Shown here: positions 13,427-23,900 of the stretch, in pieces | Position numbering within the stretch: the stretch's first letter is position 1 | Layout of the letters: the number at the start of each line of letters is the position of its first letter | From: Azadirachta indica | Taxonomy: Eukaryota > Streptophyta > Magnoliopsida > Sapindales > Meliaceae | NCBI GenBank assembly: GCA_022749755.1 | Contig: CM040450.1 | Location: forward strand, 6,252,913-6,316,912 | Direction: 5' to 3' | DNA length: 64,000 bases | Made by a program: the position numbers and the translations under genes | The notes under the pieces: model-generated | The model's input: only the letters and a program-made list of their open reading frames with translations | Told to the model about the DNA's origin: nothing | Databases searched by the model: none

Positions 13427-15280
13427 TTGATGCTGACTTGCTAAGCTGGATATCACATTTAGTGAACGATGTGCGATTTGTTAAGCAATCACTTTCATGT
13501 ATAATCCTCACTATTTTGTTGATACAAGCACCATTTTGTTTCCTTTTTCCTGATTGGTGTCTGCCGTTACCTTTTGTTTGTCTAAATCACTGATTTGCAG
13601 GACAAAAAGTGGGTTAAAATCCCATATAATCCTCTTGATTTAACACTAATTTTACTGTGTCTGCTAGCTGCATAATGGAATCGGGATAAGTTTTGCGTAT
13701 CTCTGCACTCTGAATCACCATGCATGCAGGTAATGGGCTATTCACTGCAAAATGGATTAAGAGAAATATCTTGAGCTGCAGAAAAGAGGAAGATATCAGC
13801 TCAAGAATGGAAGTCATGCTCAATTTGAATCTTAAAGAAATCATTCAATTCAAACCTTAGGTCTGATCTATCTTTGAAACATTCCATATATAATTAACTA
13901 AATAACTCTTCCAACTCCAGTTTCTTACTCACCAACCAAACAAAAGGGTTTGTTTTAGGTTTCCATATATATAAATATATATATATATAAGATTCCCTAT
14001 GCTAACTAAAAGTAATGCAGGATTAAAACATTATTTGAAAATATCTCCGCTAACTTATGAATATTAAAAACAGAAGAGAAGATGGTAGCAGAAACTACAG
14101 TAGTGTTGGAAGTTTTGGGTGAAGTAAAGAGTAAATTAATGAGTATGTATTGTAGACAGGATTGTAACTGAAAGTGAAAGAAAGAAGGAAGTGTTTTGGT
14201 TTTGTGTAGTAAGGTGTTGTGGGTTGAATGGATATGTTGATCTTATTTGCTCAGAGATGATTTCAAGCCAGCAAAGATTCATCCCCTAAAGACAATGTTA
14301 TGTGCTGTACATGAGTACTGAGTTTAATTTAGATGAAGGAAAAGAGAGAACCTCAAATGTACACATCAGATAAGTAAAATTGCCAACAGTTTTGCAGACA
14401 AGGAGAGAGATGGATAGTTAATATTTCTGGACTATTATTTTACTTTGGAAATTGCGTTAGGTTCAGTTGTATCTTCTCTTCTTAGCTCACCTCTTACTGT
14501 CAACCTTTGCATCGATCAAACCCCATATTACCTGCTCTACTCTTAAAAATTTGAGAATCTTACACAAATAGGAGTAAGATTATAAAGCGATTCAACCTAA
14601 GAAAACTTACCAACCAAATGAGATTCGAGTAGTCAAGAGATATTTATGTGTGTGAATATCCCTTTAGCTTAGCCCTAGTGTTTCCTTGATGTAGGATTGA
14701 TAACAACTAATATATAATGATATGAATCGGGTAATTAAGATGACATCTACATATCATTGAAGAATGTTGTCTGTGATAAGAGTATATGAAGAAAGGTAAT
14801 CATCATTGGGAGGGAGTGGTGAGAAAGAGTTCATTAGAAGAATGAAGGACGTGGGATGCACATGAGGTCGGGCCACATTACATTATAAACCCTACTGCGA
14901 ACCCATGGGGCTCCCTGCTAAGCTTGAGAGAGTGTTGACTGTGTAATGTAACACGCACAGCAAACAGTAAACAGCTAAGTTGCTGACACCTCGCAAATGA
15001 AGCAGCTAGCTAGCTAGCTAGCACTGTTCATTGATGCATTCATCCACTCACGTCGTTATGTGGGTGATTGAGCTCATCATGCTCTCAAAGGCCACCGTAA
15101 GCACTTATTTTGCTTCCCAAATGATTTGATTGGACTCTTTCTCACTGAGTCTCAGTCTCATCGATCAGTAGTACTTCCAGGCCCGGACCCTTCATGCACG
15201 TGTAATATTCAGTTCTTATTAGCTGTCAGCCTGCTGCATGCATGCTTCCTAGCTACAATATTGTTTTTTCATTTTTGTTT

Positions 15281-15310
15281 TATATATATAATATATATAT
15301 ATATATATAT
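15281..15310. repeat. (TA)n microsatellite
   Basis: TA repeat with one phase slip (TATAATAT). Confidence 0.9.
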
Positions 15311-15448
15311 TTTCTTAATCAACAATCCATGGGTGTCATCACCTCTTATTAATTCCTTCCCATGCTTCCTCTCTGGAAGCACTTCATTTTTCATTTCCTC
15401 CTTTCGTCTTTTTGCCCTCTCCTTTCTGTCTTCATTCTTTAATTCTTA

Positions 15449-15451
<3 letters not shown>

Positions 15452-15484
<33 letters not shown>
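15452..15484. repeat. (TA)n microsatellite
   Basis: About 16 uninterrupted TA units after a pyrimidine-rich stretch. Confidence 0.9.
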
Positions 15485-15486
<2 letters not shown>

Positions 15487-15752
15487 CCTCTTATCTATGA
15501 TCGAAAGTCTTCTCTTTTGTTTTTGAGGTTTTTTCATTTCAAATTTTTTTTATATATTATATGAGGTTTTCGAGATATATATAACATTTTTTTAATTTAT
15601 ATGACATTTGCATTTTTGGAAATAGAAGGTAAGCTAAGGAAATAATTATAAATATATATATAACTAGTAAATCAAACAATTAATTTTCTCTTATTTCTAT
15701 TACTCATATCTTTCAAAGAGTAAGAATGAATTAATGCATGACTAAAGGCTTC

Positions 15753-15755
<3 letters not shown>

Positions 15756-15785
<30 letters not shown>
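15756..15785. repeat. (TA)n microsatellite
   Basis: About 15 uninterrupted TA units. Confidence 0.9.
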
Positions 15786-15789
<4 letters not shown>

Positions 15790-17000
15790 GAAATTGATTG
15801 AATGTAAATTGATATCCACATGAAACATATAATATACTTTCAAAACAACTAATCATATTTTATATAAATAATTATTGATTTAAATGCACTAATTATATAC
15901 TGTATATACTCTTTCAGTTAGATTTTAATTATATTCAAATTTTAAATAGAAAAATAAATATTATTTTAGTATTCTCATATCATATTCAATGCAACTTTTT
16001 TTTTCTTTTAAAATAGAGGATAACCAAATTCTTTATTTTATTGACCATGGGTGGGCTTACATATATGTGATTTGGGCTTGTGTTTGGGTCTAAGCTAGGC
16101 TAGGCCTCACTACTTATTGAATATGATGATTAACAGCCCTGTGTTACTCTCATTCAATCATTTTTCAATTGCTTTTTAAAACTTTTATTATGTAAAATTA
16201 TTTTACTTTTCTTTATGTAAATAACAAATAGAAATAAGTAAAATTTAATATGAATGTATGAAATTAAAATCTTATAATTAATTATAGTTAGATGTAACCA
16301 TCAAATTGAAAATGTTAATTAAATTGGGAAACAAATACTTTAAAAAAATTGAATGATTAAAATTTAAATATATTGGATATTCAAATTTAAAGATAAACAA
16401 TTCTAAGTATGTAGAATTAATATATTATTCTTGATACTCATTGTAAAATAAACCCTAATTTTATTTTTTTCATTATATCCCACATCATTGGTAGGAAAAT
16501 AATTTAATTAAATTATAAGTTTTGAATTTTTTTTTAATAAAATAATGTGTTTAGAATTGTAAAGATTAAAAACAAACCAGTAACAAATTGTTACATTCGA
16601 TATGGTGTGAATACTATCACCTAAAAAAGAGGATTAGTAGCTTAATTAATTAGCATTAACTCTTAATCAACTCTTTTCTTATTGCTGAAGGGAAGAGATT
16701 ATTTATCCTTTTCTTCTTCGATTTTTGTGTTGGTTTTGAGAAAGCAGTACTTGCTTTTAAGTTTCAACATCAACGAAAAGGCTTGAAAAAGTTTTGCCTT
16801 TTACTTCGACCCATGGCTAGCTATTCTGTATATATATATGATGGCTTTTGAATTCTGTCTTTTTTGTCCCAATTTTAGTTTTGATTTTTACGAAGATCAA
16901 ATCTAAAATATTATCTTGATTAGCTTTTGGGTATTATTTTTTATTGATATTCTTTGGCTTGTGATAATATAAATTTAAACTTTATATTATTAAAAAGCGG

Positions 17001-17024
17001 TATATATATATATATATATATATA
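17001..17024. repeat. (TA)n microsatellite
   Basis: About 12 TA units. Shorter TA runs recur nearby (about 17372-17390). Confidence 0.85.
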
Positions 17025-18076
17025 GATAAGTTAGGTTCATGATATTAGAGCATTGAGAAAGACCTTTGTAGAATAATCGCCTCACATGAAGGAGTGGAAT
17101 CACAATCCTTTGTTGATAATGGGATAAGTTTAATAAATGTCTAAGTAAGTTTTTGGCTATGAAATTTTTTTTTTGTTTGTAGAGGGGATACGTCATTCCT
17201 TTAATATTATTTTTAATGGAATATTCACTTATTGAGTAAAAATTCATATTTTAAAATTAAATAAATGGATGCCTTGCTTATGAAAGGATTTTCAACAGAT
17301 TTTATAGTAATAAATATTTTACTTAAAACAATAGTAAATAAATTAAAATTTAATTTTAAGTTATTATTGTGATATATATATATATATATAAAAATATTTT
17401 TTTTACAAATTTTTATATTATTTATAAGATGTTAAATTTATATATTTAATAATTAAGATTGTATTTAACATATATAATTAATAATATAAATTATATTAAT
17501 TATATAATAAAATTTAATCTCAATCATTGAATATATATTTAAATTTAATTATTTATAAATAATATAAAAATTTGTATAAAAAAAAACTTATTATCCTTTG
17601 CGAATACGTGTCCGGGTGCGGATATAATCCATATTATGAATAACAGCATGTATTGTGTCGTCGAAGGTTCCGGGACATTGTATTTGTTTAGGGTTAATTG
17701 ACTTCTTACGATTGCTAACATTCCATCTGTCAAAATTAATCATTTTGAATCTTTAATTATTAAGAGATTTTGATTGTCTTGTAAACATTACCAACTAAAC
17801 AAAGATTCAGAATAAAATCTGAAATCGCCACGTGGAGATTATATTCAGACAACTTATAATCTTACGACAGACAGAACCAAGAACTGCTGCTACTGAGATC
17901 TGCAAAGCTAAAGTACTGATCGGTTGAGAAGATTTTTATGTAGGAAAGTTGTTGAAAGGGAGTTATTACTGTTAGTAATGGATTATGATATTTAAGTTGG
18001 TGAGAGACACTTGTTCACAATGGATTTGCCTGCCCGCAAAACCCTAGCTATCTAACCAGTTTAAATGAAATTCTCC

Positions 18077-18077
<1 letters not shown>

Positions 18078-18118
<41 letters not shown>

Positions 18119-18140
18119 GTATATATATATATATATATAT
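18078..18140. repeat. compound (CT)n-(AT)n microsatellite
   Basis: About 19 CT units (18078-18116), then ATGT and ten AT units (18121-18140). It lies about 0.75 kb upstream of the peptide gene. Confidence 0.9.
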
Positions 18141-18141
18141 A

Positions 18142-18227
18142 ATTGTCACTAATCTCTTTGATGTTATGCCCGAGACTTCTAGTAATTGTCACTAACGCCT
18201 TTGATATTGTGATCGAGACTTCTAGTA
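18142..18227. repeat. 43-bp unit, two tandem copies
   Basis: Copies 18142-18184 and 18185-18227, each 'ATTGTCACTAA.. CTTTGAT.TT ... GAGACTTCTAGTA', with a few differences. They directly follow the compound microsatellite, so slippage or unequal exchange here is plausible. Confidence 0.8.
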
Positions 18228-18810
18228 ACTGCTTTTCAATTGCCAAACCAACAAAGAAGGTGGTGGAATATTGATGGATTCATAAGAAGAAATTTTGGTG
18301 TTATGAATATGATATGTATGATAGTAACACTGCTACTCTTAATGCACATCATCACAAAGCTAACTGTTACAATAAAATAAATTTGATTTTGATTAATTAA
18401 TTAGAAACATAAATAGTTATATTGATACTATTAAATGTTAGTTAATATTTTGCACATCCCTTGATAGTTATCAGAGATTTTTTATGATTTGACACATGAT
18501 CATAAAGCCAGCTAGCAAATAGAAAAATAACCACTATGATTGATTGACTTTTAATTAAGTATGGTATTTATTATTATTAATTATATTTAATTCCCACTTA
18601 GAAGGTGGAGCTTCCCTATTAAGGCTGCTAACCAGACAAATTAATAAAAGGATTTCTCTTAATACCATCATTAAAGTTAGTATAATAATTTGAAATTATA
18701 TGAAACCCACTCGATCTTGTCCCTCATAATCAGAGTTCGGTGGACAGCTCATAAATTATAAAATAATTCTTAATTAATAAATATTCTAATTGTCACTCTC
18801 CATAGCCCTC

Positions 18811-18820
18811 TCTATATAAA
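18811..18820 (+). promoter_or_regulatory. TATA box of the small peptide gene
   Basis: TCTATATAAA. It is only about 15 nt before the ATG at 18832, too close for that ATG to be in the mRNA. Translation therefore most likely begins at 18874 or 18907. Confidence 0.6.
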
Positions 18821-18906
18821 CTGCAACTTTGATGTCTTTCCGTAAATTAAACATCGATCAGTCAGCAATCAGCATGATCAAGAACTGCTCATTATTCCAT
18901 GTAAAA

Positions 18907-19164
18907 ATGAAGCTTCTGGTGTTGTTCTTCGTGGTGATGGTGATGATCTCTTCTTGCTTGGGATTGTCGAAAAGGGAGATGCTGGGTGGAATATATGGGC
19001 AAGAGCAGAGACGCCAAGTTCAGAAAGGAAAATTTGTTGAAGCTAAGAAGTACCACACATCACTTGATGATGATCAATACCCAGAAAAATACATCAACAA
19101 TCACCATAACATACCAAGACAAGACTATAACTCAGGTGATAGCAACAATGAAGGAGGTGGGTAA
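18907..19164 (+). CDS. small secreted peptide precursor (85 aa)
   Basis: The ORF from 18907 encodes a signal peptide (about residues 1-20, MKLLVLFFVVMVMISSCLGL), then a basic and charged middle, then a short C-terminal block ending IPRQDYNSGDSNNEGGG. The reading frame also has ATGs at 18874 (11 more residues) and 18832. I prefer 18907 because it gives a textbook signal peptide, although 18874 is also possible given the TATA box at 18811. The Asp-Tyr pair near the C-terminus is the minimal target of tyrosylprotein sulfotransferase, as in RGF, PSY and CIF hormones. The rest does not match any of those consensus sequences. The precursor layout is known for peptide hormones; hormone function is inferred. 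Intronless. Confidence 0.65.
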   Translation: MKLLVLFFVVMVMISSCLGLSKREMLGGIYGQEQRRQVQKGKFVEAKKYHTSLDDDQYPEKYINNHHNIPRQDYNSGDSNNEGGG

Positions 19165-19171
19165 TTGATTA

Positions 19172-19233
19172 CTTAGTATATATAACATTATCATTAAGTA
19201 TATATACTTAATGATAATGTTATATGTACTTAG
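19172..19233. repeat. 62-bp palindrome just after the peptide gene
   Basis: Core 19180-19225 (46 bp) is perfectly self-complementary (arm ATATAACATTATCATTAAGT). Two mismatched positions per arm extend it to 19172-19233 (CTTAG...CTTAG type ends). It starts 8 bp after the stop codon and would be in the 3' UTR, able to form a long loopless hairpin or cruciform. Confidence 0.9.
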
Positions 19234-19379
19234 ATGGAAGTTTTGTAATATAACCATATGTAAGCTGCAGCTATTGCTATGAATATTATCATATGTATTG
19301 ATATATGTTATCCTACAGTTTTCATTTCTGTTGGTGTGTAAGAATCTTCTTGTACTACTTTCGCTGTAAAGAGTTTGAT

Positions 19380-19407
<28 letters not shown>
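19380..19407. repeat. (TA)n microsatellite
   Basis: About 14 TA units downstream of the peptide gene. Confidence 0.9.
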
Positions 19408-19411
<4 letters not shown>

Positions 19412-19913
19412 GTTATGTTGTGGTATTATTGTTGTTTTGAACCAATATATGTTGGAGAAAATGATATAAAATCTGGTTGCTACGTTGTTCTGTTGGATGT
19501 AGAATCTAGTAATAATATGAAATCTGCTGAGAGATTGAAATTGCTTTCAGGGTTTTTCAAGAGATTGATCATTGATGGTTTTATATATGTATTCACTCAA
19601 CTATGAAATAAAAGGTTAATTGGGTAGTCTTTAAATATGAGCTACCTGGCAAAAAATTTATTTGATAAGACTTTATACAGATGATATAAGATATTTATTC
19701 AACCTAAAATTAAAAAAAAAAAAATAAAGATATAAAACCCATATAGAGAAAGATTGAACTACGAATATGCAAGGGAGCGGCAAGACATCAAAATCTTGCT
19801 CGTTTTCTATTCATAATATCTTTCTTTTTCTAATACATTTTAATTAATTTTTATCTAATGAAGATATTTTATTATTTTTTTGCAATTAATTTAGCGATAT
19901 TACTGATAGAAAA

Positions 19914-20015
19914 AACAATAAAGTGAGCACGATTAAAATAAATAGAGTAGAGATATTTTTAATAACAATAAAGTGAGAGCGATTAAAATAAATAAAATGG
20001 AGATATTTTTAATAT
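19914..20015. repeat. 50-bp unit, two tandem copies
   Basis: 'AACAATAAAGTGAG..CGATTAAAATAAATA...GAGATATTTTTAATA' occurs twice head to tail (starts 19914 and 19964) with few differences. Confidence 0.85.
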
Positions 20016-20985
20016 AAATGAAATTATCATTTTATCTCTATTTATGATAAAATTAAATTATCTTAAATTTTAATAATACCTATCTTATATATGAAACTCA
20101 TTGTATTTAAGTGTGAATAGATTTTTTTTCATGAATGAGATAAATATCACCCAAATTAAGTGTAATCATTCGAATTGTATATATACGATCCTATTATAAA
20201 TTTTCAATAAAATTTAATTATAATATTAATAACTTGTAAATGTAATATTAAAAAAAAAAAGTTACTATAGTTTAATTTTTTTGTTCCTATGCTTGTCTCT
20301 TATCGATATAAATGCTGCGCGTTTAATTAAGTTTTCTAATTTCAGTTCCAGGTAGTTTAAAATACGTCAAATCCGTGAAAATTTCCTTCTCGTGTGCTAA
20401 AAATTATGAATAGTAAAAATTCTAAATATCAAATATTTGATAAAAGACAAACGAAGCTTGTGTAAAATTAATACTATCAAACATTTTTATGACTTTAGGT
20501 TTCAAAATCAAGTGAAAATCAACAATAATGTGCATACCCAATATATGATCAGAGCCGAACACTTTAGAATCTGTCGTTTCTAGGCATACTCTCCGTAACA
20601 CTTTTAAAAAACACACGTCCATGTGAGCAGTGAGCAACAGAGTATCCAGCATCCAACCCATATTCCAAAGTCACCAAAAAGCAATAAAAATAAAAACTAA
20701 AACACAAAAAAAAGAAAATAGGCAATAACAATGTCAAAGAAAAGCTAATCTTTAAACATCAGTTAGGTCATGTTATCACTGGGCTTTACAATTGGCAACA
20801 GAAAATTTGGACCCACTTTGTGCAACATTCACCAGATTCTGTAACCTGACAGATCTGAGAACATGTTGTTGTTATGTGCAGATTACAAAAAAAGCGAGAC
20901 TGTAAACAAGACAACAAGTTCCTTTACAACTTAATTTTGTAAGATTACGGACTGATTTACTTCAACTGATATGAATAGTTGTTCC

Positions 20986-23900
20986 TCAAGTATGCTTCTT
21001 CCTACGTATATTTCTTCCATGGGAGATAAATGGAACACCTTTAGCTTTGGCAGACTGTTTCAATGACACTACATTCCCATTGCCTGATATCTTTAAGTTG
21101 GGAACCCTTGGATATGGATGAATGGTCGCCAGTTCCCGAATTCGGCATAACACAGGCTTTGGTAATGTTCGCATGGCGTGCTTTTGCTCAACCTGTTCCA
21201 GCCATTTTAACTTCATTATTATAAACCAATATCCAATATGTTGTTTTTAGTTAAAACTAGCATTAAATCTGTAAATGAATAAACTAATTCAGAAATATGA
21301 ACAGTGCTGTGTAATTTGATTGTCATTCGTGCTTGCTAGTTCCTACCGAGGATGATGATGCAGTAGAACATGCAAAACGGCCAAAGGTTCGTACTTGGCC
21401 ATTAATAGGAGTTCATACATATGTAACAAACAAATTATTGATATTATAGCATCTTAAATATCTCTAACTTAAAGCGAGCGCAAATGCAATATGTGCTGGA
21501 TAGGAATGATACCAGCGACAATGAAACCAAGGTACAACGTGTTGGCTCGAGGCGCACGTTAGTGTCAAACTTGGTCTAACTGCAAGTATGGATACCCCAA
21601 GCATTCATAAAATGGAAAAACCACAGTCTCCATTCTAAAATATTTGACTGAAATTATGAGAAAGAATATTTTGAACAAGTTAACTGGTGAAAGTGCAAGA
21701 TAAATAAGTATATAACTTATAAATCTCACCTCTCCCTTGGTTTTCTTCTGTGCACAGCTAGCTCTTAGAAGATTACGCCATTTGTCCTGCAGAGTTCACC
21801 AGTAAATAACATTTAACCTTGAAAACAATAACTGTTCAATTGGATAAGCAAAATATAAAGTACCCTCAGATCTATAGGTGTGCGATGAGCAGATGATGAA
21901 AACAAGAGCCTCTTTATGTCAGTCCATTTTCCAACTCCAAATTGAGATATACCGTCAATCAGCTTCATCACCTCAGAAAGAGTCCACATCCTTTGATGTT
22001 TTCGCCGATCAACATCCACTTTAGATTTCCTCTTTCTCACATGGTCATCATCAGAATCAGAAGAAGAAATGTCGTCATTAGAATCGAAACCCTGCACAGG
22101 AAAAGCCAAAAAAAATGATAATTCAAATATTTGAAGGTATCATATATAAAAATTATGTGGCAATTAGATTTCGTGGTCATAAACTAAATAATACTTTCCA
22201 GAATGGGCAAAAAGAAGACAAAGAAATCTAATTTACCCATGGATTAAGAACAAAGGAAAAATACACTTGTTCCTTTAATGATCATACATCATTTACTTCC
22301 TAATTCTTAATCACCTTTTCCAAATCATTTATTCAGATGTGTACAATTTTCATGAAAAACAACAGATAGATCCATCAAAAATGCAAAAACAAGTTTCATC
22401 TTAGGATTTAGGAAACAATGTGGAGGAAAAGAGGCTAGAAGGGAAACACACATGCAATAGAATCAACAGAAATTACCAAGAACCCTGCTAACATGCTGAT
22501 AAAAAGCAGGAGACTCATCACAGAATGCTGCAAAATTTTAGGATTAACAAGCACAGCAGAATTCTTAGCAACACATTGCTTGATATTTCTCCCCATTTTT
22601 CAATAGCATAGACAACACTTCCACAATTAGCAGTAGCCAGTCTTGCTCTTTCTTTTGGGGATCATTGCTAAATTAACAGAACTATGAAATAGAAAAGAAA
22701 AGAAAAAGAGAAATTAAACATATATACTAAATTAAGCTCTAGAAATATACATGCATGGGGGGAAAGAGGATAAAGAAATTTAATTCTCTTGGAATTAAGA
22801 ACAAAGGAAAAATATATTTGTTCCTTCAATTTTAATCACCTTTTCCAAATCATTTATTCAGACATGTACAATTTTCATGGAAAACAACAGATAGATCCAT
22901 CAATAAAGCAAAAACAAGTTTCATCTTACGATTTAGGAAACAATGTCGAGGAAAAGAGGCTAGTAGTGAAACACACATGCAATAGAATCAACGGAAATCG
23001 CCGAGAACCCTGCCAACATGCTGATAAAAGCAGGAGACTCATCACAGAATGCTGCAAAATTTTAGGATTAACAAGCATAGCAGAATTTTTAGACAACACA
23101 ACGCTTGATATTTCTCCCCATTTTTCAATAGCATAGACAACATTTCCATAGTTAGCAGTAGCCGGTCTTACTCTTTCTTCAGGGAATCATTGCTAAATTA
23201 CAGAACTATGAAATAGAAAAGAAAAGAAAAAGAGAAATTAAACATATAGACTAAATTAACCTCTAGAAATATACATGCATGAAAAAATCAAACATAATAA
23301 GAATCGGAGGAAGATGGAAAAACCTAATTCAGAAATCCTCAATTTCAAGGAGAAAATTACAATAATATCAAGTAGATGAACCTTACCAACATGGGTGAAG
23401 ATTTCTTTAAACGTCCTCCCCGTAACCATGATTCAGCTGGTGCTTGTCTACTTCCACTGAAAGATTCATCCTGTGATTTGACTTTCTGATGTTTATCCTT
23501 CAATGTGGCAGGAGAAATTTTTTGTCCTCTCAGTAGATATCCTGATTTCAGATCTGAAGATTCCTCAATATACCGTTGGGTAGGTTTTCGTAATCTTTTA
23601 ACCTTAGTTCCCAAAACAGAACCCTTCACCCTCTTTTTACACTTAGAAAGTATGCTACTTAATAAAACATTGTCATCATTATCCAACTCATCAAAGTTAT
23701 TCACATCATCGGTACTTGGACTTTTTTTGTCAACTGGTATTTGACACTCAGTGCTATGTAATTCACAAGTGACCATCTTCTCAGGTGAATCATCCTTGCA
23801 TTCAGATTCTGGAGCAGTTGATGAATCTGATATTCCAACAGCAACATTACTTCCACTGAAACCTGGAGAATGACTTTCTGAACTTGAGTTACCTAAATGT

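Larger units (their letters stand above)
12343..18811. other. 6.5-kb spacer between the SAUR and peptide genes
   Basis: Beyond the SAUR promoter I see AT-rich DNA with many microsatellites (listed separately), an (AGCT)n run at about 15004-15022 and scattered TATATA tracts. Part of it (14.8-15.25 kb) is less AT-rich but has no coding pattern or recognisable microRNA. No gene is supported. Confidence 0.5.
19236..20985. other. spacer between the peptide and TRF-like genes
   Basis: AT-rich spacer, with the left part probably the 3' end of the peptide transcript and the right part the 3' UTR of the TRF-like gene on the other strand. It holds a 50-bp tandem pair at 19914-20015. No coding region is supported. 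Confidence 0.5.

Noticed and set aside
15126..15500. 124-aa plus-strand ORF
   Set aside because: Half of it is TA microsatellite (Ile-Tyr repeats), with no family resemblance or codon pattern.
18832..18906. Upstream in-frame ATG of the peptide gene as its start
   Set aside because: It lies about 15 nt from the TATA box, so it would be upstream of the transcription start. The downstream Met gives a clean signal peptide.
19914..20015. CRISPR-like repeats
   Set aside because: Only two adjacent copies with no spacers, in a plant nuclear sequence. Simple tandem duplication.
22789..23136. 115-aa plus-strand ORF in the TRFL8 intron
   Set aside because: It falls wholly in the duplicated intron segment. 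The sister copy has stops and indels in the same frame, so it is not under coding selection.
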